A stretch of DNA of 64,000 nt from Cladocopium goreaui (GCA_947184155.2 CAMXCT020000397.1:186001-250000); one strand, 5' to 3'. Shown: positions 20,893 to 33,006, numbered from the stretch's first letter. Notes: generated by a model not told the origin, from the letters alone. A program made the numbers and translations.

Positions 20893-21506
20893 GCTGGACG
20901 TTTGTTGATGTTTCTTCATCTGCGGAGGTGTTGAAACCTGTTTTTTTTTTTTTTCGGTGCTCATGAGCATTCCCAGGTCTTTGAAGATATGAATTAGTCC
21001 AAAACATCGACTATACTGATACAACATGTCTATTGAATAGGGAACATGAATGATGATGATCAACCACTGGAGTTTAGGGAGAATCCGCTTTGATACATAA
21101 ACTTAAAACTCTCTTTTCACCTAGGCCATGGAAAGTGCCGAGTTTCTGTGTTCTGCAGCATTTGTCAGGATCAGTGTCCGAAACAAGGGAGACCCAAAAT
21201 AGAATATTCCCAAGTGCCAAGTACAGTTAATCATGATTTTCTCTGTGAAAATCGCGATGTGAAAATCGCCCTGACTGGTGGTCATACCATGTTATACCAT
21301 GTTATACCCCAATTTTCGGAGACACACCCAAAATACAAGTTGATTACACATCCCATTGTTACACTATATATATATATATACACATATATGTATACATACA
21401 TATCCCCATGATATGCCCACGTTTGTTGATGTTACATCCCTCCTTAGTCTCCCAACAGGTCCTTATCAGGTTCTTGTTCAGCGGCTCTTCCAGGCTGTTT
21501 GACCAG

Positions 21507-21642
21507 GGGGATTGCCAGGTGTGCTATACCATGCAATACACGGCCAACGGTGAGGTGGATTTTGCCAAGGCGGTCCAGCAGTCCCTTGGTTCTGGCGAGG
21601 ATGTGGAGGATGTTAAGGATTGTGGATGGTGCGATCCAAGGT
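21507..21642 (+). CDS. Cys-containing exon, possibly same gene
   Basis: Frame GDCQVCYTMQYTANGEVDF, AKAVQQSLGSGEDVEDVKDC, GWCDP. The C..CY...Y...G part matches the module (compare CYATTYLSTG). The acidic helix is extra. Confidence 0.5.
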
Positions 21643-21645
21643 CAT

Positions 21646-21730
21646 GGGGGTACCCCCAGTCCTCATACAGTTTTTCAGGGATTTTCCATTCTAAAGCATC
21701 CAGCTATTGGGGTACCCCCATTTATGGATA
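21646..21730. repeat. Foldback element, family B, compact
   Basis: CATGGGGGTACCCCCAGT ... ATTGGGGTACCCCCATTTAT; the ends are complementary. Confidence 0.6.
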
Positions 21731-22414
21731 ATGAATAAATGAATATTTCACCAAGAAAACATGGAGAGAAATTTGGGATGTAGACATTCTCAGTTGGGAT
21801 GAGATCCCAGTTGGGATGCCAACCATTGAAACGTGGGGATCACCAACAAGTTTATCAACCACTGGGGATGGGATTTAACGCTATTTAACGCTATTTAACG
21901 CCATGAAACGATGGTGGAAATGATGCCTCGAGCCTTAAGCTATTTTTTTCAGTATAGGTAAATGATAGCCAATGTTTATCAATTTGTTGGGTGGACATGG
22001 GTAATTTTACATCATGTTTACCATATTTGACCTTTTTTGTTCACTAACTTGTTCTCCGTTGTATGTAGTATCTGAGGTGTTGGGAGCAACCCAACAAGTT
22101 CTGGCCATCAAAGAACTGGGGAATAATGGTTTACGTGTACCATCAATTTTATGGTGGTTTTGAATGTTCAGACAAGCTCAAATGGTATGTGATTGATTTG
22201 ATGGATATTGACATTTTGTTGATGTATGATGATGTTTTGCGCTGGTGCTGCTGGTTTTGTGGTTACAAACTGTCAATTCTGCATTTGTATGATTTGTTTT
22301 TATATCTCATTCTTGGATGTGTCCGGAGGCTTATATGGGTTGGGTTATAGTTTCTGGGTTGCAAAGGGGGTGCCAATGTCCAATCTTTCCAGAAAGGATC
22401 CTGCGGTGACCCAG

Positions 22415-22493
22415 GAGCTGTGTGTCTATGGACAGCCCCTGCCCATGCAACACGGAGTTTGAGGACTGCTCGACTGGGTGTCCCATCGATTTC
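22415..22493 (+). CDS. Cys-rich module exon, CPC type
   Basis: After GACCCAG|G: SCVSMDSPCPCNTEFEDC then STGCPIDF; TTTCT|GAAAGG could be a GA donor, otherwise a TGA stop follows at once. Confidence 0.6.
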
Positions 22494-22693
22494 TGAAAGG
22501 CGTATATGAAGCTGGTTTCTTTGGTGATCTTAATGGCATGTTATTGGGATATCTTAATGGAGGTTTACTGTAATGCGATATTGACCGGATTTACCCTCTT
22601 GGTGTCATCAGGCAGCCTTTAAAGTGAGGAACTCGCTTGCAGAGCTACAGTTTGATGACACTAATGGAAGGGGTTTCTCAGTTAGTTTCTCAG

Positions 22694-22790
22694 TTATGCC
22701 CGCGAAGGATCAATGCACCTTGGAAGATTGGTCTTACTGCCAGCCCAAGAGTCATGGTTCTTGTCCTCTTTCTTGCACGGCCACTGAGCC
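22694..22790 (+). CDS. Cys-rich module exon, first half
   Basis: After TTTCTCAG: MPAKDQCTLEDWSYCQPKSH then GSCPLSCTATE. Cys spacing equals that of 20262 and 20754. Confidence 0.65.
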
Positions 22791-22920
22791 CCCTGGCAGT
22801 TTTAGCTGGACACATCTGAACACTTCATTGGCTGAGCTTCAGGCCATTGGCGTCCCCTGTGTCCCAACTTGGTGATAGTTTCCGTGGATTTCCGTGGAGT
22901 TTCCGTGGAGTCACACTGCA

Positions 22921-23010
22921 GGCATCACTGTTTCACCACACCCTACGATGCAGAAGGCTTCGTCGACTATGAAGCTGAATGGGAGGACTGGGTCCGAAGC
23001 GGCCATGCAG
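22921..23010 (+). CDS. Cys-rich module exon, YDAEG segment
   Basis: After ACTGCAG|: HHCFTTPYDAEGFVDYEAEW then EDWVRSGHA. The C...PYDA.G piece matches CFIPSYDAKG at 33343. Confidence 0.55.
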
Positions 23011-23261
23011 TTTAGCCAGATGGGCCCCCGCAGAACAGATCCTGGATCTGAAAAAATAATGGGGGAATAGTTAAATTCGAAGGGGAAGGAATTAAAAACC
23101 GCTTTCTTTTGAATATCATGAACATATATGAAAATAGATGAAAATAGATGGAAAATAGATGAACGTAGCATAAAATGAGATCAGTCATTGTATCACTATC
23201 CCATTATACAATTATTTAACCGCCGTTGGCGTGTTCCGCCGGCCCCACGGGCAGAGCTATT

Positions 23262-23480
23262 TGGGTTTCTCAAACCTTCAAAGCAGAGACATGACATGGA
23301 AGAGATAAAGTGCAAGTGCATGCAGTAAAGCGTAGCAGCAGTCAGGATAGGGGTGCAGATTTGGGGCCATGGACGCAACTGAAAAGATTTTGGCGTCTCA
23401 AACATGTATAGCAGAGACAGGACATAGGAGGAGATAAAGTGCAAGTGCGTGCAGCTCAGCATAGCAGCAGTCAGGATAGA
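23262..23480. repeat. 128-bp direct duplication
   Basis: AGCAGAGACATGACATGG ... CAGCAGTCAGGATAG at 23282-23350 recurs diverged at 23410-23478, both starting just after a TCTCAAAC piece. No product assigned. Confidence 0.75.
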
Positions 23481-24179
23481 AGGGCGAAGCAAGAGCATGA
23501 TTTTTCTAGATGTTGTGTAAAACATGGTGCTTCTGTGAAACACTTAAAACAGGTTGTTTTCTGTGAATCAGCGTTTTGTTTAGTAGGAAGACGCGCTTTT
23601 ACACAAAGCATGGTGTTTGCGTAAACCAGGGTTTGAAATTAAACCGAAGCAGTGTGTGAACCAAGGTTTTTGGAAAAGGCCATACATAGAAAGGTTGCGC
23701 GTGTAAATGGTGTTCTGCACAAAAGCAAGTGGATTGACAGGCCACCTGTATGAGGTATAGGAACGTAGAAGGTGTAAGAATGACAGAGCAAACCGATCGC
23801 GAGCACCACAATGGGAATGGGAACATAAAAGAACATGCGCATGTTGCGCGAGGCGTGGGCAGAGTCGAACCCAGCACATTGCAACGAAAGACGCGAAGGA
23901 AAAACACGAAGAGGAGACACAGAACATGGGTTTTGCGTAAACCGGGGTTTGAGTTGAAACCGAATCATGTCTGGAAACAAAGGTTGAAACCAAAGATGAA
24001 AAGCGCGACGCGGATGATGCAGGGGGAGGGTTCAAGTTAGACAAGGCAAAAACTCGCGCCAAGGGGCAAGTCTAGACAAAGACCAAAGACAAAACAAACA
24101 GTACAACTACGAACAAGCAAGATCCACAAGACACGCCAGCAGGCCGGCGGATTGACATGAAATCAATGGCCATCCCCAG

Positions 24180-24318
24180 GAGAGCTGTGTGACAGCTGCC
24201 GACGGATGCCCCTGCGATTCCACCTGGGAGAAGAGATGCAGCATGTCAGATGGAGGCGACGGCAGCTCCTCGGTGGATCCAGCGCGATGTGACGCAAAGA
24301 TTCGTGACGACTCTATGG
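24180..24318 (+). CDS. Cys-rich module exon, CPC type, long
   Basis: After ATCCCCAG|G: ESCVTAADGCPCDSTWEKRC followed by an acidic/Ser-rich tail and VDPARCDAKIRDDS. Signature ESCV....GCPC....C. Confidence 0.65.
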
Positions 24319-24848
24319 CGGCTTTCGTTATCATCATTAAAGATCTATAAAAAGAGGGGCTTAAAGTTGTTTAAACCATCGAAGATATGTTGATGAATGA
24401 CTGTTGGTTGATGGTTGGTGATTGGTTCGGGGCTTATGCTGGCTATATTTAGGATTCCTCATAATCCATGAGCTGGACACCCGTTCTTGACCAACCACAA
24501 CCGCCAATCAGATGAAGCCACTGCTCGAAGGTGGAAGATGTTAGCTGGCGGTGCCTGAAAGTAATACCGATACCGATTTCCTGCTGTGCCTGTGTCGCGC
24601 ACATGCAATGCACTTCACAAACAGGACCGCTGTTCTGGTATTTCTACAAAGACCTTCAGGTTCAGGACATACAATTTCTATGCAGCAAGGTGTGCTAGCC
24701 GACTGGGACACAGGTCTGTCAGAATATAGGGCATCTCTAAAATCCATTGTTTCTCATCATTTTCTCAATTCAACATGCCAGTCCATTGGGGCACTGGTAT
24801 TTCCAAGAGAGTTACTTGGTTTTTTTCCAATTTTTCCCATATTTTCAG

Positions 24849-24960
24849 AGAAAACTACACAGCAACAATGCGCCAAATTCGCCACGGGTTCCAGGCTATT
24901 CTTGGTGCACCCTGAAATCTGAGAGTTGCCCCATTGATTGCGGTGAAGTGGTGACATGTG
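24849..24960 (+). CDS. Cys-rich module exon, first half
   Basis: After TTTTCAG: PRVPGYSWCTLKSESCPIDC then GEVVTCAS. GYSWC....SCP..C parallels the exon at 20754. Confidence 0.65.
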
Positions 24961-25145
24961 CCTCGACTCGGCTGCCACGGCGGTCGTCGGTTTTAGGGAT
25001 CTTGGTTCCAAAGGAAACACATGACCCAAAGCAAATTCATCGAGAAGTTACTAGATGACCCTATGTCATGGAACATTTACGAAATTTCACCATCATCATC
25101 ATCATCATCATCATTCGATCTCATGGTTTCATTCATTCGCATCCA

Positions 25146-25250
25146 GATTCGATGGCGGCCGAAGGCTACCATCACTCCGGCAACTACAGCTGTGCCACGG
25201 AGAGTGGCTGCACCTGCGAAGCAGATGAGATGAGTTGCCAGGACCTGCTT
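25146..25250 (+). CDS. Cys-rich module exon, CxC type
   Basis: AAEGYHHSGNYSCATESGCT then CEADEMSCQDL. Acceptor probably CCAG at 25142-25145. It follows a (ATC)n microsatellite at 25089-25114. Confidence 0.6.
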
Positions 25251-25301
25251 TTTCGAGGTGGCCAAGCTCGCAAACCACTGAAACACCATGGTGAGTATAT
25301 A

Positions 25302-25441
25302 GCCTCTGGTAAACTCATGTAGCTATGGAAAATCATCCTTTTTCATGAAGAATCATTTTATAGATTGATATGATTCAATACTTATATGTATACATATTAC
25401 GATGTAATATATATATATATGTCAATTCAACCAAGAGGCTA
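25302..25441. repeat. Foldback element, family A, with TA-rich insert
   Basis: CCTCTGGTAAACTCATGTAGCTATGGAAAATC at the left. The right arm is eroded (AACCAAGAGGCTAC). The least certain family A copy. Confidence 0.4.
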
Positions 25442-26614
25442 CTGAAAGAGGGTACTTTGCGCATTTTCATGTCATATATTCAGATTCTGATCTAGTTCTT
25501 CCACTCTGATTCCTGGTTATTTCATAGTTTTTCCATTCATATATAACATATATGTGACATAAATCATATGCAGATGTTCACGTCATTCTTCTCTGGTCCA
25601 ATCTTCAGGACGCAGCGGGAAAGATGGAGTGTTTTGCAAAGGAATGGTATGGAGAAAGCTGCCACTGGTCCAAAAATCTGCGAGAAGTTGTGTAGGAGTG
25701 ATATTCAACATTATTCAACTAATCCCTTCCCCCTAATATTGAAATATATTAACCATGGTGGATGTCGGGAATTTCCACATCATTGGGACCATTTATATCC
25801 ATTTATGGGGCGTTTAATATTAGGGTGATGGGATTATGAAAGTTTGTTCGCAAGTAGTACATTGATTGTTACATGATGTTACATGATTTCGCCGGCAATG
25901 TCAGCACATCGATACATAAGCAACAGAACTTCCTTTGCTGGGGTGAGAGTTGCACAGCTGCCACCATGGCTAGGCCCTTTGGTTTGTGACTATGAAACGC
26001 ACAACTACTGCTATGAAGTAGGACCGGCAGCGGCTCTTCTGTGACAGGTGAACATCAATGATATCAATGGGTAAGAAGGCTTCCAGATGTGTCGCACATC
26101 ACCACTTTTGCTGCTCAATACATCAAAAACACTGCTGTCTTTTTATCTCCACACGTGATGCATAAAATCTGAATCTTGGAAACCCTTTGTTTAGGTCATC
26201 ATTTGATGCCTTTGTAGCCTGTTTCAGAGAATTTTAGATCTATGAAAAGACCCTTGCAGTTTGGAAGTTCATAGTGCTGCACGCAGGATTCGATGGACAA
26301 GGGATGATGATTTGGACGGAATACTGCCACTTGAGACCCAGTGCACCGAGCTATGCTGAGTTGTGGTTACAGCTATGATGAAATGTGGTCGCCTTACAGA
26401 TATGGAGGTGTTCGAAAATATCTATAGGATTCCATAGGGTATCCCTAGGTATCATCCATTTGATGTTCGGATTTTCCATTGTAAACAATCCAGCTATCGG
26501 GGTAGCTGACTATGGAAACCGATAAAATCAGGGCCTCCGGCCTGGCTCCAAGCGATCCAGCAGAACTTCCTCAGCTGTTTTTAATCGACATGGGAATCCG
26601 GACGTGTAGGAACC

Positions 26615-26616
26615 AG

Positions 26617-26650
<34 letters not shown>

Positions 26651-27236
26651 AGTTGTAGTTGTAGTTGTAGTTGTTGTATAAGTTGTTTAAATTGTTTAAG
26701 TTGTTTAAATTGTTTTAGTTGTTTAAGTTGTTTAAGTTGTATAAGTTGTTTAAGCTGTTTAAGTTGTTTAAGTTTAAGTTGTTTAATTCTGTTTAGTTGT
26801 TTAATAAGTTTGTGTTAAGTTGTTTAAGTTGTTCAAGTTGTTTAAGTTGTTCAAGTTGTTTAGGTTGTTTAAGTTGTTTAAGTTGTTTAAGCTGTTTAAG
26901 TTGTTTAAGTTGTTCAAGTTGTTTAAGTTGTTCAAGTTGTTTAGGTTGTTTAAGTTGTTTAAGTTGTTTAAGCTGTTCAAGTTGTTTAAGTTGTTCAAGT
27001 TGTTTAAGTTGTTCAAGTTGTTTAGGTTGTTTAAGTTGTTTAAGTTGTTTAAGCTGTTTAAGTTGTTTAAGTTGTTCAAGTTGTTTAAGTTGTTCAAGTT
27101 GTTTAGGTTGTTTAAGTTGTTTAAGTTGTTTAAGCTGTTCAAGTTGTTTAAGTTGTTCAAGTTGTTTAAGTTGTTCAAGTTGTTTAGGTTGTTTAAGTTG
27201 TTTAAGTTGTTTAAGCTGTTTAAGCTGTTTCAGTTT
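26615..27236. repeat. TTGTTTAAG nonamer array with 81/162-bp higher-order structure
   Basis: (TTG)n at 26618-26680 passes into TTGTTTAAG variants. The diagnostic TTTAGG variant recurs at 26860, 26941, 27022, 27103 and 27184, exactly 81 bp (9 x 9) apart. Neighbouring 81-mers alternate AAGCTGTTTAAG and AAGCTGTTCAAG, so the full period is 162 bp. Long frames in all three phases (LFK, CLSC, NLN repeats) are by-products. Confidence 0.95.
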
Positions 27237-27251
27237 GTTGCTGCATTTCAG

Positions 27252-27356
27252 AGGTGCCGATGATTGGGATTGCCCAGTGATTTGCAAGAGCGACAGCGCC
27301 AAGAAATGCGGATCCGGATGGGACGCCTATTGCATTGGCATGAGCGACGCTTGTTG
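27252..27356 (+). CDS. Cys-rich module exon next to the nonamer array
   Basis: After CATTTCAG (27251): GADDWDCPVICKSDSAKKCG then SGWDAYCIGMSDAC. CPVIC.....KKC matches CPVTC...QKRC at 31.4 kb. Its acceptor lies only about 15 bp after the nonamer array, so the array is the 3' end of an intron. Confidence 0.65.
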
Positions 27357-27494
27357 AAATTGCATTGATTGATGTCCCAGTTCAGAATTTTTGTTGTTCT
27401 GGAGTTTTTCAAATAAGCAGAGTTTTTTTTTACAAGTAAAGATTTATATGAAAGTTGACCTGCACATGGTTGGATGTAGGCAGTTTGCTGGGGT

Positions 27495-28348
27495 GCGTAG
27501 GCTGGCGTAGGCATATTTTGCTTCATTTTACGGCAGACGCCGCGTAGGCGACCGCGGATTCGACGAATTTTGCAGCCTGTGGGTCAAGATTGAAGGGTCT
27601 AATGAGTGTAGCTCGATGCGGCATGTGAAATTTCCGCTGTCCAAAAAACACAAGTAATTAGAAGATAGCAACTGTTTTGCTGAGAAACAAAAGCTAATGG
27701 AACTATTCCGTTCCCTTTTCTGCAGAGTCTCAAGCCTCGAAGTTTGCATGGCCAAAATCCGAAAATAAAGGAGCTCCCCCGCGTAGGCACCGCGTAGGCG
27801 AAAAGTAGGCAACGGGTAGGCGAAAACTCTCATGAGCAGGGATGCCCCAAATATGCTGCTGCAACGTATAAAATTATATGTTGTTTCCCTGCTGCCAAGA
27901 AGCGACGGCAGAACCAGCGTCTTACACCTGCGGAATCATTTTTTCGTCTTTTACTTCTTCTCCTTCTTCTTCTTCAAGTTCCTCTTCCTCCTCTTCGTTT
28001 GAGTCATCTGCGGACTGGAAAAAAACGTGCGCTCACGTGCTCGATGCATTTTTGGCGAAATAGGTAGTTGCCTAATGTCTTCTCACCATGTAACAACCAA
28101 TGAATAAGTACATGGCCCTCTTCCTCCTCATTGTTTTTAATGCGATCATTGGATATGAACAGTTTTGTAAAAGGGTGCGCAATTATACGAAAATGTTGCT
28201 GAGACTGTGGGCGCGTAGGCATATTTAGCTAAAAATTGCATAAAACCTCACGCGCGTAGGCCTGCGTAGGCAACCTATCCCCACCCAAGCTTCCGCGTAG
28301 GCTGAAATTGTGCGCGCGTACGCGAAATGTAAGCCTCGCGTAGGTACC
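27495..28348. repeat. Cluster of dispersed GCGTAGGC octamers
   Basis: Exact GCGTAGGC at 27495, 27505, 27542, 27781, 27792, 28213, 28254, 28264 and 28295, plus near copies (AAGTAGGC, GGGTAGGC, GCGTAGGT). Spacing is irregular and all are in the + orientation. CpG-rich islands in otherwise AT-rich DNA. Confidence 0.8.
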
Positions 28349-28744
28349 TATAAAATGATAACACCCTACATCAGAAAAATAACACAACTCAAATGTTGCC
28401 ATCTTCGGGACTATTCCATCCCACTCAGTCCTCCTGAGATTGTCATGTCCAGTGATAGTTCTGCAGCACACTGGTTCAACCGATGCCATGATTAAACTGT
28501 CCCGGCCAAGAAGCACAACCATCCCAGAATGGCTTGGAGAAGGTTGAGAAGCTCCAGATTCGGCTGGTAAATCCATACCTAAACTAAACCATCCCAGTGA
28601 ACGTACAATCCAAATCATAATATTTCCTTGAGTTTTACATGTATATCATATTATATCATAATTATCATCCATTGAAATATCCCATCAAACATTGCATCCC
28701 CGCAAATCACTTGTTTTGTTGCTTCATCGATTCTCGCTGCCAAG

Positions 28745-28832
28745 GAAGAATGTCCAGAGGAATGCACTCCTGAGCAGCAGCTTTGTGTGGTGCCCAACTA
28801 TGACACCTCAGGCACTGATGCCTGTGGAACCT
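28745..28832 (+). CDS. Cys-rich module exon, first half/YDTSG
   Basis: After GCTGCCAAG: EECPEECTPEQQLCVVPNYD then TSGTDACG. Signature ECP..C..EQ.CV.P.YD..G. Confidence 0.65.
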
Positions 28833-29093
28833 AGAAAACACGGGGATTTGACGTGTGGTTTATCACTAATATGTAACATGTATATATATATATATTTACA
28901 CATATGATTTACTATATTTTCTCTCTCTCTCTATTATATATATATGTATACCTATTTTATTATTCATATATACTGTAGGCGAGGTGTCCAATGGTCCAAA
29001 AATATGGCGGCCTTCCAACTTCGAATCGGAACTTGCTGTCTCTGCTGATCAATAGTCAATGACTAGCTAATTAGATGTCTATTAAGAATATAT

Positions 29094-29145
29094 GGGGGTT
29101 TCCATAAATGGGGGGACGAGTACCCCCAGATCATCCATTTTGATG
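29094..29145. repeat. Partial foldback element, family B
   Basis: GGGGGTTTCCATAAATGGGG and GTACCCCCAGATCATCCAT resemble the left half of the element at 37338. Confidence 0.4.
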
Positions 29146-29574
29146 TAATATCACGAAAGAAGAAAACACCAAATAACCCTGCGTGAACGTCAGTAATGAG
29201 GTGTTTGCAATTGATGGAAGTGAAGAACCCCCTGCGAAGCACAGCGAAGAACGATCATTCATAAATGATCCTCCAACAGAATCAAATCGAGTTCCGTGAA
29301 ACCTCCAGCCTTTAACATATCTATATATATATATGTGTGTGTCACCAGACATATGGATGTATATCAGACTTGATTGCTCTTGTAACCAGTTTTACTGGTC
29401 TTTGGGGTCATAGTAGAGCTTTATGAGAATAAAACCAAGGTGTCCAAGATACTAGTGTATGCCAACATGAACAAAAACATATATATATATAATTATATCA
29501 TATTATGATCTATCCTGCCTGCATCTTCAACCTTTATGGCCCCAATTCGCCATGTTTGAGAGGCACGATGCTAA

Positions 29575-29655
29575 GCTCGCCCATTAAATGTGCCGCCAGT
29601 AATGAAGAATGTCCGTGTGGTGACAACACTGTGAAGTGTCCCTTGGCAGCGATGA
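29575..29655 (+). CDS. Cys-rich module exon, CPCG type
   Basis: SSPIKCAASNEECPCGDNTV then KCPLAAMN. KCAAS..ECPCG.N..KC matches 34.96 kb (KCAASLDQCPC) and 40.5 kb (CPCGKNTISC). Confidence 0.65.
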
Positions 29656-29869
29656 ACATCATAGCAGTCATAGCAAATCACATGGCATAACAACACAGAC
29701 GTGGAAACTCTCAACAAACGAAATTGGCCGAACCATTTCAGTAAGAGAAGTACTGGTATTGTTGTTTCACATTGTTTCACTAAACTCAACTCTTTGGTGG
29801 ATTGTCAAAGGTTGAACCATGTTGAACCGACGACTTGGTGACTACTGTAGTTGTTGTTCCTTTTCCCAG

Positions 29870-29997
29870 CTGGTGTCTGCGCCCGAGGCACATATGAAGG
29901 TTGGTCCTACTGCGAGTCAACGGCCTTTGGCTGTCCCATCACATGTGCTGCAGATGAAAAACTCTGCGATCCCATCTCCTACACTGCAGAAGGCAGG
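29870..29997 (+). CDS. Cys-rich module exon, complete first half
   Basis: After TTTCCCAG (29869): VCARGTYEGWSYCESTAFGC, PITCAADEKLCDPISYTAEG. Most complete single-exon version of W-S-YC-x(7)-CP-x2-C-x3-E-x2-CDP-x2-Y-x2-G. Confidence 0.7.
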
Positions 29998-30691
29998 GAC
30001 ATGCAGGGACACAAGATCCAATCCCGTAAAGTTTGGTGATTTTGGGATCCTAGGATTGTCACTTGGATGGAGTTTTTTCCAATGTGTTTCATGGTAATTC
30101 TCAGGATGTTTCGTTGAAATATGTTGAAATGGTAACTCTCAAACTCTCAAACATCCACCTTTGTTGAAGTGCTAATTCTCAAACTGTTGTTTTGTGGTAC
30201 GTCTCCCAGTTCCAATTCATATCTGGCACCTGAGGAGAGTGGGATGCTTGGCTCCGGAGATGGCTGGCTGATGTGAAAAACCGCGGGGGTGTTTCGCCCA
30301 TTTTTGTCAGTGACATCACTGATTAGAATTATTCTATGGTCATTGATGTCATTGATTCAGCATGATCATTATTTTCCACCCCTTTTGTTTTTTTGATCAA
30401 ACATCCTTGAAATCATATACCCGCCAATTTGGGTTTCATTGAATTCATCACGAATTCTGACGGAACGTTTTCTGGAGAATAGATCCCCTCTGGTGTCATC
30501 AAACGTGGCTTGCTGGAAAATCCCTATAAATGTAGGTTTATAGCCGGCTGGAGGTATAGGAATCTTAAAATCCCTATTGTTATAGAATAAATTCCTATAG
30601 GTGATTTTCCCAGCGAACTACGCCTCCATCTCCGTCATGTCTAGGCCAGAAAGCGCTGGACATTTTACCATGCAGCTTCACAAGATTCGCC

Positions 30692-30799
30692 TATAGTCTC
30701 TGGGAATTTCACATAGCTATTGAAAATGGGAATTTGCAGTTGAATTATCCATTAAAAATGGTTGTTTTCCATATATTGGTGCCAAACTACCAGAGGGTA
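30692..30799. repeat. Foldback element, family A
   Basis: TATAGTCTCTGGGAATTTCACATAGC at the left, ...ACTACCAGAGGGTA at the right. A lone right-half piece (GGTTTTCCATAGCTATGTTTGCC) lies at 30948-30970. Confidence 0.65.
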
Positions 30800-31000
30800 C
30801 ATCCCATTAAATCCAAGTAAATGTCTGGTTGGTGTTTGGAACATGGCTTTTATGACTTTCCATATATTGGGAATGATCATCCCAACTGACTCATATTTGA
30901 GGGGTTGACACCACCAACCAGATGTTCATTTATCTATTAAACATGATGGTTTTCCATAGCTATGTTTGCCGTTTGGGTAGGCTTTGGCGCCAGATCTCAG

Positions 31001-31111
31001 GATTTTACCGCGCAATCGACCCAGAGCTGCGTCAAGCAGGACCAAACATGCCCTTGCGGCGCCAACGCCAAGCCGTGCAAGTGGACCGATGATTGGGGCT
31101 ACGAGGAGGAC
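31001..31111 (+). CDS. Cys-rich module exon, CPCG type
   Basis: After GATCTCAG: DFTAQSTQSCVKQDQTCPCG then ANAKPCKWTDDWGYEED. A TGA at 31112 or a GA donor (GGACT|GAACGG) ends it; GA use is consistent with other introns here. Confidence 0.7.
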
Positions 31112-31311
31112 TGAACGGCACTATACGATGATCCCACACAACATACGAGGAGGAAGTGTGTTAGAGGCGTACATCATATTGTGATATATTCTGCATTGTG
31201 ATGTACAAGTATAATCATGTAATATATGTATATATATGATACATCATATGTCATTAAATCATATCTCTAGTTAACTAAATTATATATATATATTATATGA
31301 TTTGATATAGC

Positions 31312-31436
31312 CATCTATGCAAATCCTCACCGCCATCCCTGGAGTCGTCGCTCGAGGAGTACTGTGCCCCACAGATCGAGAGTTGTCCGGTGACCTGTTC
31401 CGAAGGTCAAAAGAGATGTTCCTTGGTATACTGTAG
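31312..31436 (+). CDS. Cys-rich module exon, first half
   Basis: SLESSLEEYCAPQIESCPVT then CSEGQKRCSLVYCR. EEYC....ESCP.TC..GQ.RC. Confidence 0.65.
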
Positions 31437-32422
31437 GTTGTTACATGGGCTACACACACATATATATATATATATTCTATAGAATACATAATATAATATA
31501 TATATATATAATTATATATATATATGGCTATCATGATAGTTGGTTTGTAAAAGGTGATGTTATATAGTTATATGCATATCAATTCTTACCCTGTTGACAT
31601 ATTCGAGCCACACAAGGCATTTATGTTTAAATCCCATATAGATAGCCAATAGAAAGAATTACCGTCCAAATATGTCCCAAGCATTTGGGGTCATAAAAAA
31701 AGAACATCGTAAGTATTCCGATGAAATTTGGTATACCCAATTTCATAGACTGCCAGAAAATCACCATTGGGGATTGCTAACCTTATTAATTGGACACATA
31801 CCTGACCCCTCCAAGGGGCAAGGACTTATCGCCCGGGGTTAACTGTTGCTCGTTTCGCTCAATTGGTAAGAGAATGCTCATGTTTTTACGTTCCCATCTC
31901 CGTTTCTACGAAGTCCTTTTACTGCAGCCATCCATGAAGAAATTTACTGCTTTGCAGGATTGGTTTTTGATGTCATCTCTTTCCTTGTCTATGGGTATCA
32001 ACCTACTCATTAAATCAAATGCATAGCCCAGGTTGTGCACAGTCAGAGGTTGACTGCGAACCACCCTTGTTAATTTTGCTGGACATTGGTCCGTCTGGGT
32101 TTCCCAAAAAGCAAATCGGCAGTTTAACTCCTGCAATTTTGTTGTTGATCCCTTTGAATCGTGAAGGGTACCACATATGCTCCATGTATGCTCCATATTT
32201 ACCTACATTTTGGACACATATTCCATGCATGGAGCAACCCATGGTTTGTATAGCTAAGACCTGGGTCAACCTTGGTTAATTAGATACTTTCGTACTTTTA
32301 TCTTTTGCGATGGTATAATTACTCCTAACCAGCTATAAAATTTGGCCAGTATATGCCAGTATCTAAGATTCACCATGAGACCCCCATCGCGAAATGTCAC
32401 TTTTTCCTTGGAATTTTCCCAG

Positions 32423-32512
32423 GCTATCGGACCGATTTCAACTCGTCCGGATATCCGGAGTCCGAGTCGGAATCCTGCGTTCCAGAGGCTGTGGATCTCT
32501 GTCTGAAAATGG
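32423..32512 (+). CDS. Cys-rich gene exon with classic GTGAGT donor
   Basis: After TTTCCCAG: YRTDFNSSGYPESESESCVP then EAVDLCLKM; donor ATGG|GTGAGT at 32513. ESCV is the second-half start. Only two Cys here; the CPC part may be in the next exon (32896, SCQCG). Confidence 0.65.
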
Positions 32513-32895
32513 GTGAGTTAGACCCAAAAATGGCCATGAACTACTGGGGGAAAGGATGTATGAAGAGATGATGAAGCATGGATGTTGAAGACCTGGTTCA
32601 GGTCGTGGCAGTGCCTTTGGTAATTGCAAAGCAACACTTAGAAAAAGATTTGCCAGTTGAAATGGTGGGGACCAAAGTTTTCTTTAGCCGATATATGAAA
32701 GTATATACATTATATACATTATATATATACACAGATCTGTATGACCCTGAAAGGTGATGTCATCCCATCCATTTGTACTGGTAGTTACAATCACACTAAA
32801 CCCATCTAAACCCATCTAAACCCGACTCAACCGATTTACAAAAATAACCTTCGCTAAGCAACTGACAGCTGCCAAGATCTTTCCAACTGTCGCAG

Positions 32896-33006
32896 GGTCA
32901 GTCTTGCCAGTGCGGCACACATTCCCAAACGTGCTACGACCCATGGTTTGAGGGTGACGTTTGCTACCCCATGTGGGACTTCTGGCAGCTCGTTCGTGAA
33001 ATTCAG
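32896..33006 (+). CDS. Cys-rich module exon, CxCG type
   Basis: After TGTCGCAG: GQSCQCGTHSQTCYDPWFEG then DVCYPMWDFWQLVREIQ. SCQCG....C corresponds to CPCG.N..C. Confidence 0.65.

Noticed and set aside
26797-27357. Long frames with LFK, CLSC, KQLEQ or NLN repeats on both strands
   Set aside because: They are translations of the TTGTTTAAG nonamer array, open in several frames at once. Only the last about 35 codons (27252-27356) have non-repeat, Cys-module content.
27900-28010. Poly-Ser frame as part of a gene
   Set aside because: It comes from a (TCT/TTC)n microsatellite. Upstream TYTCG is not enough to call an exon.
31853-31925. tRNA-like D-arm (CGCTCAATTGGTAAGAGAATG)
   Set aside because: No acceptor stem partner and no GGTTCGA-type T-loop at the right distance.
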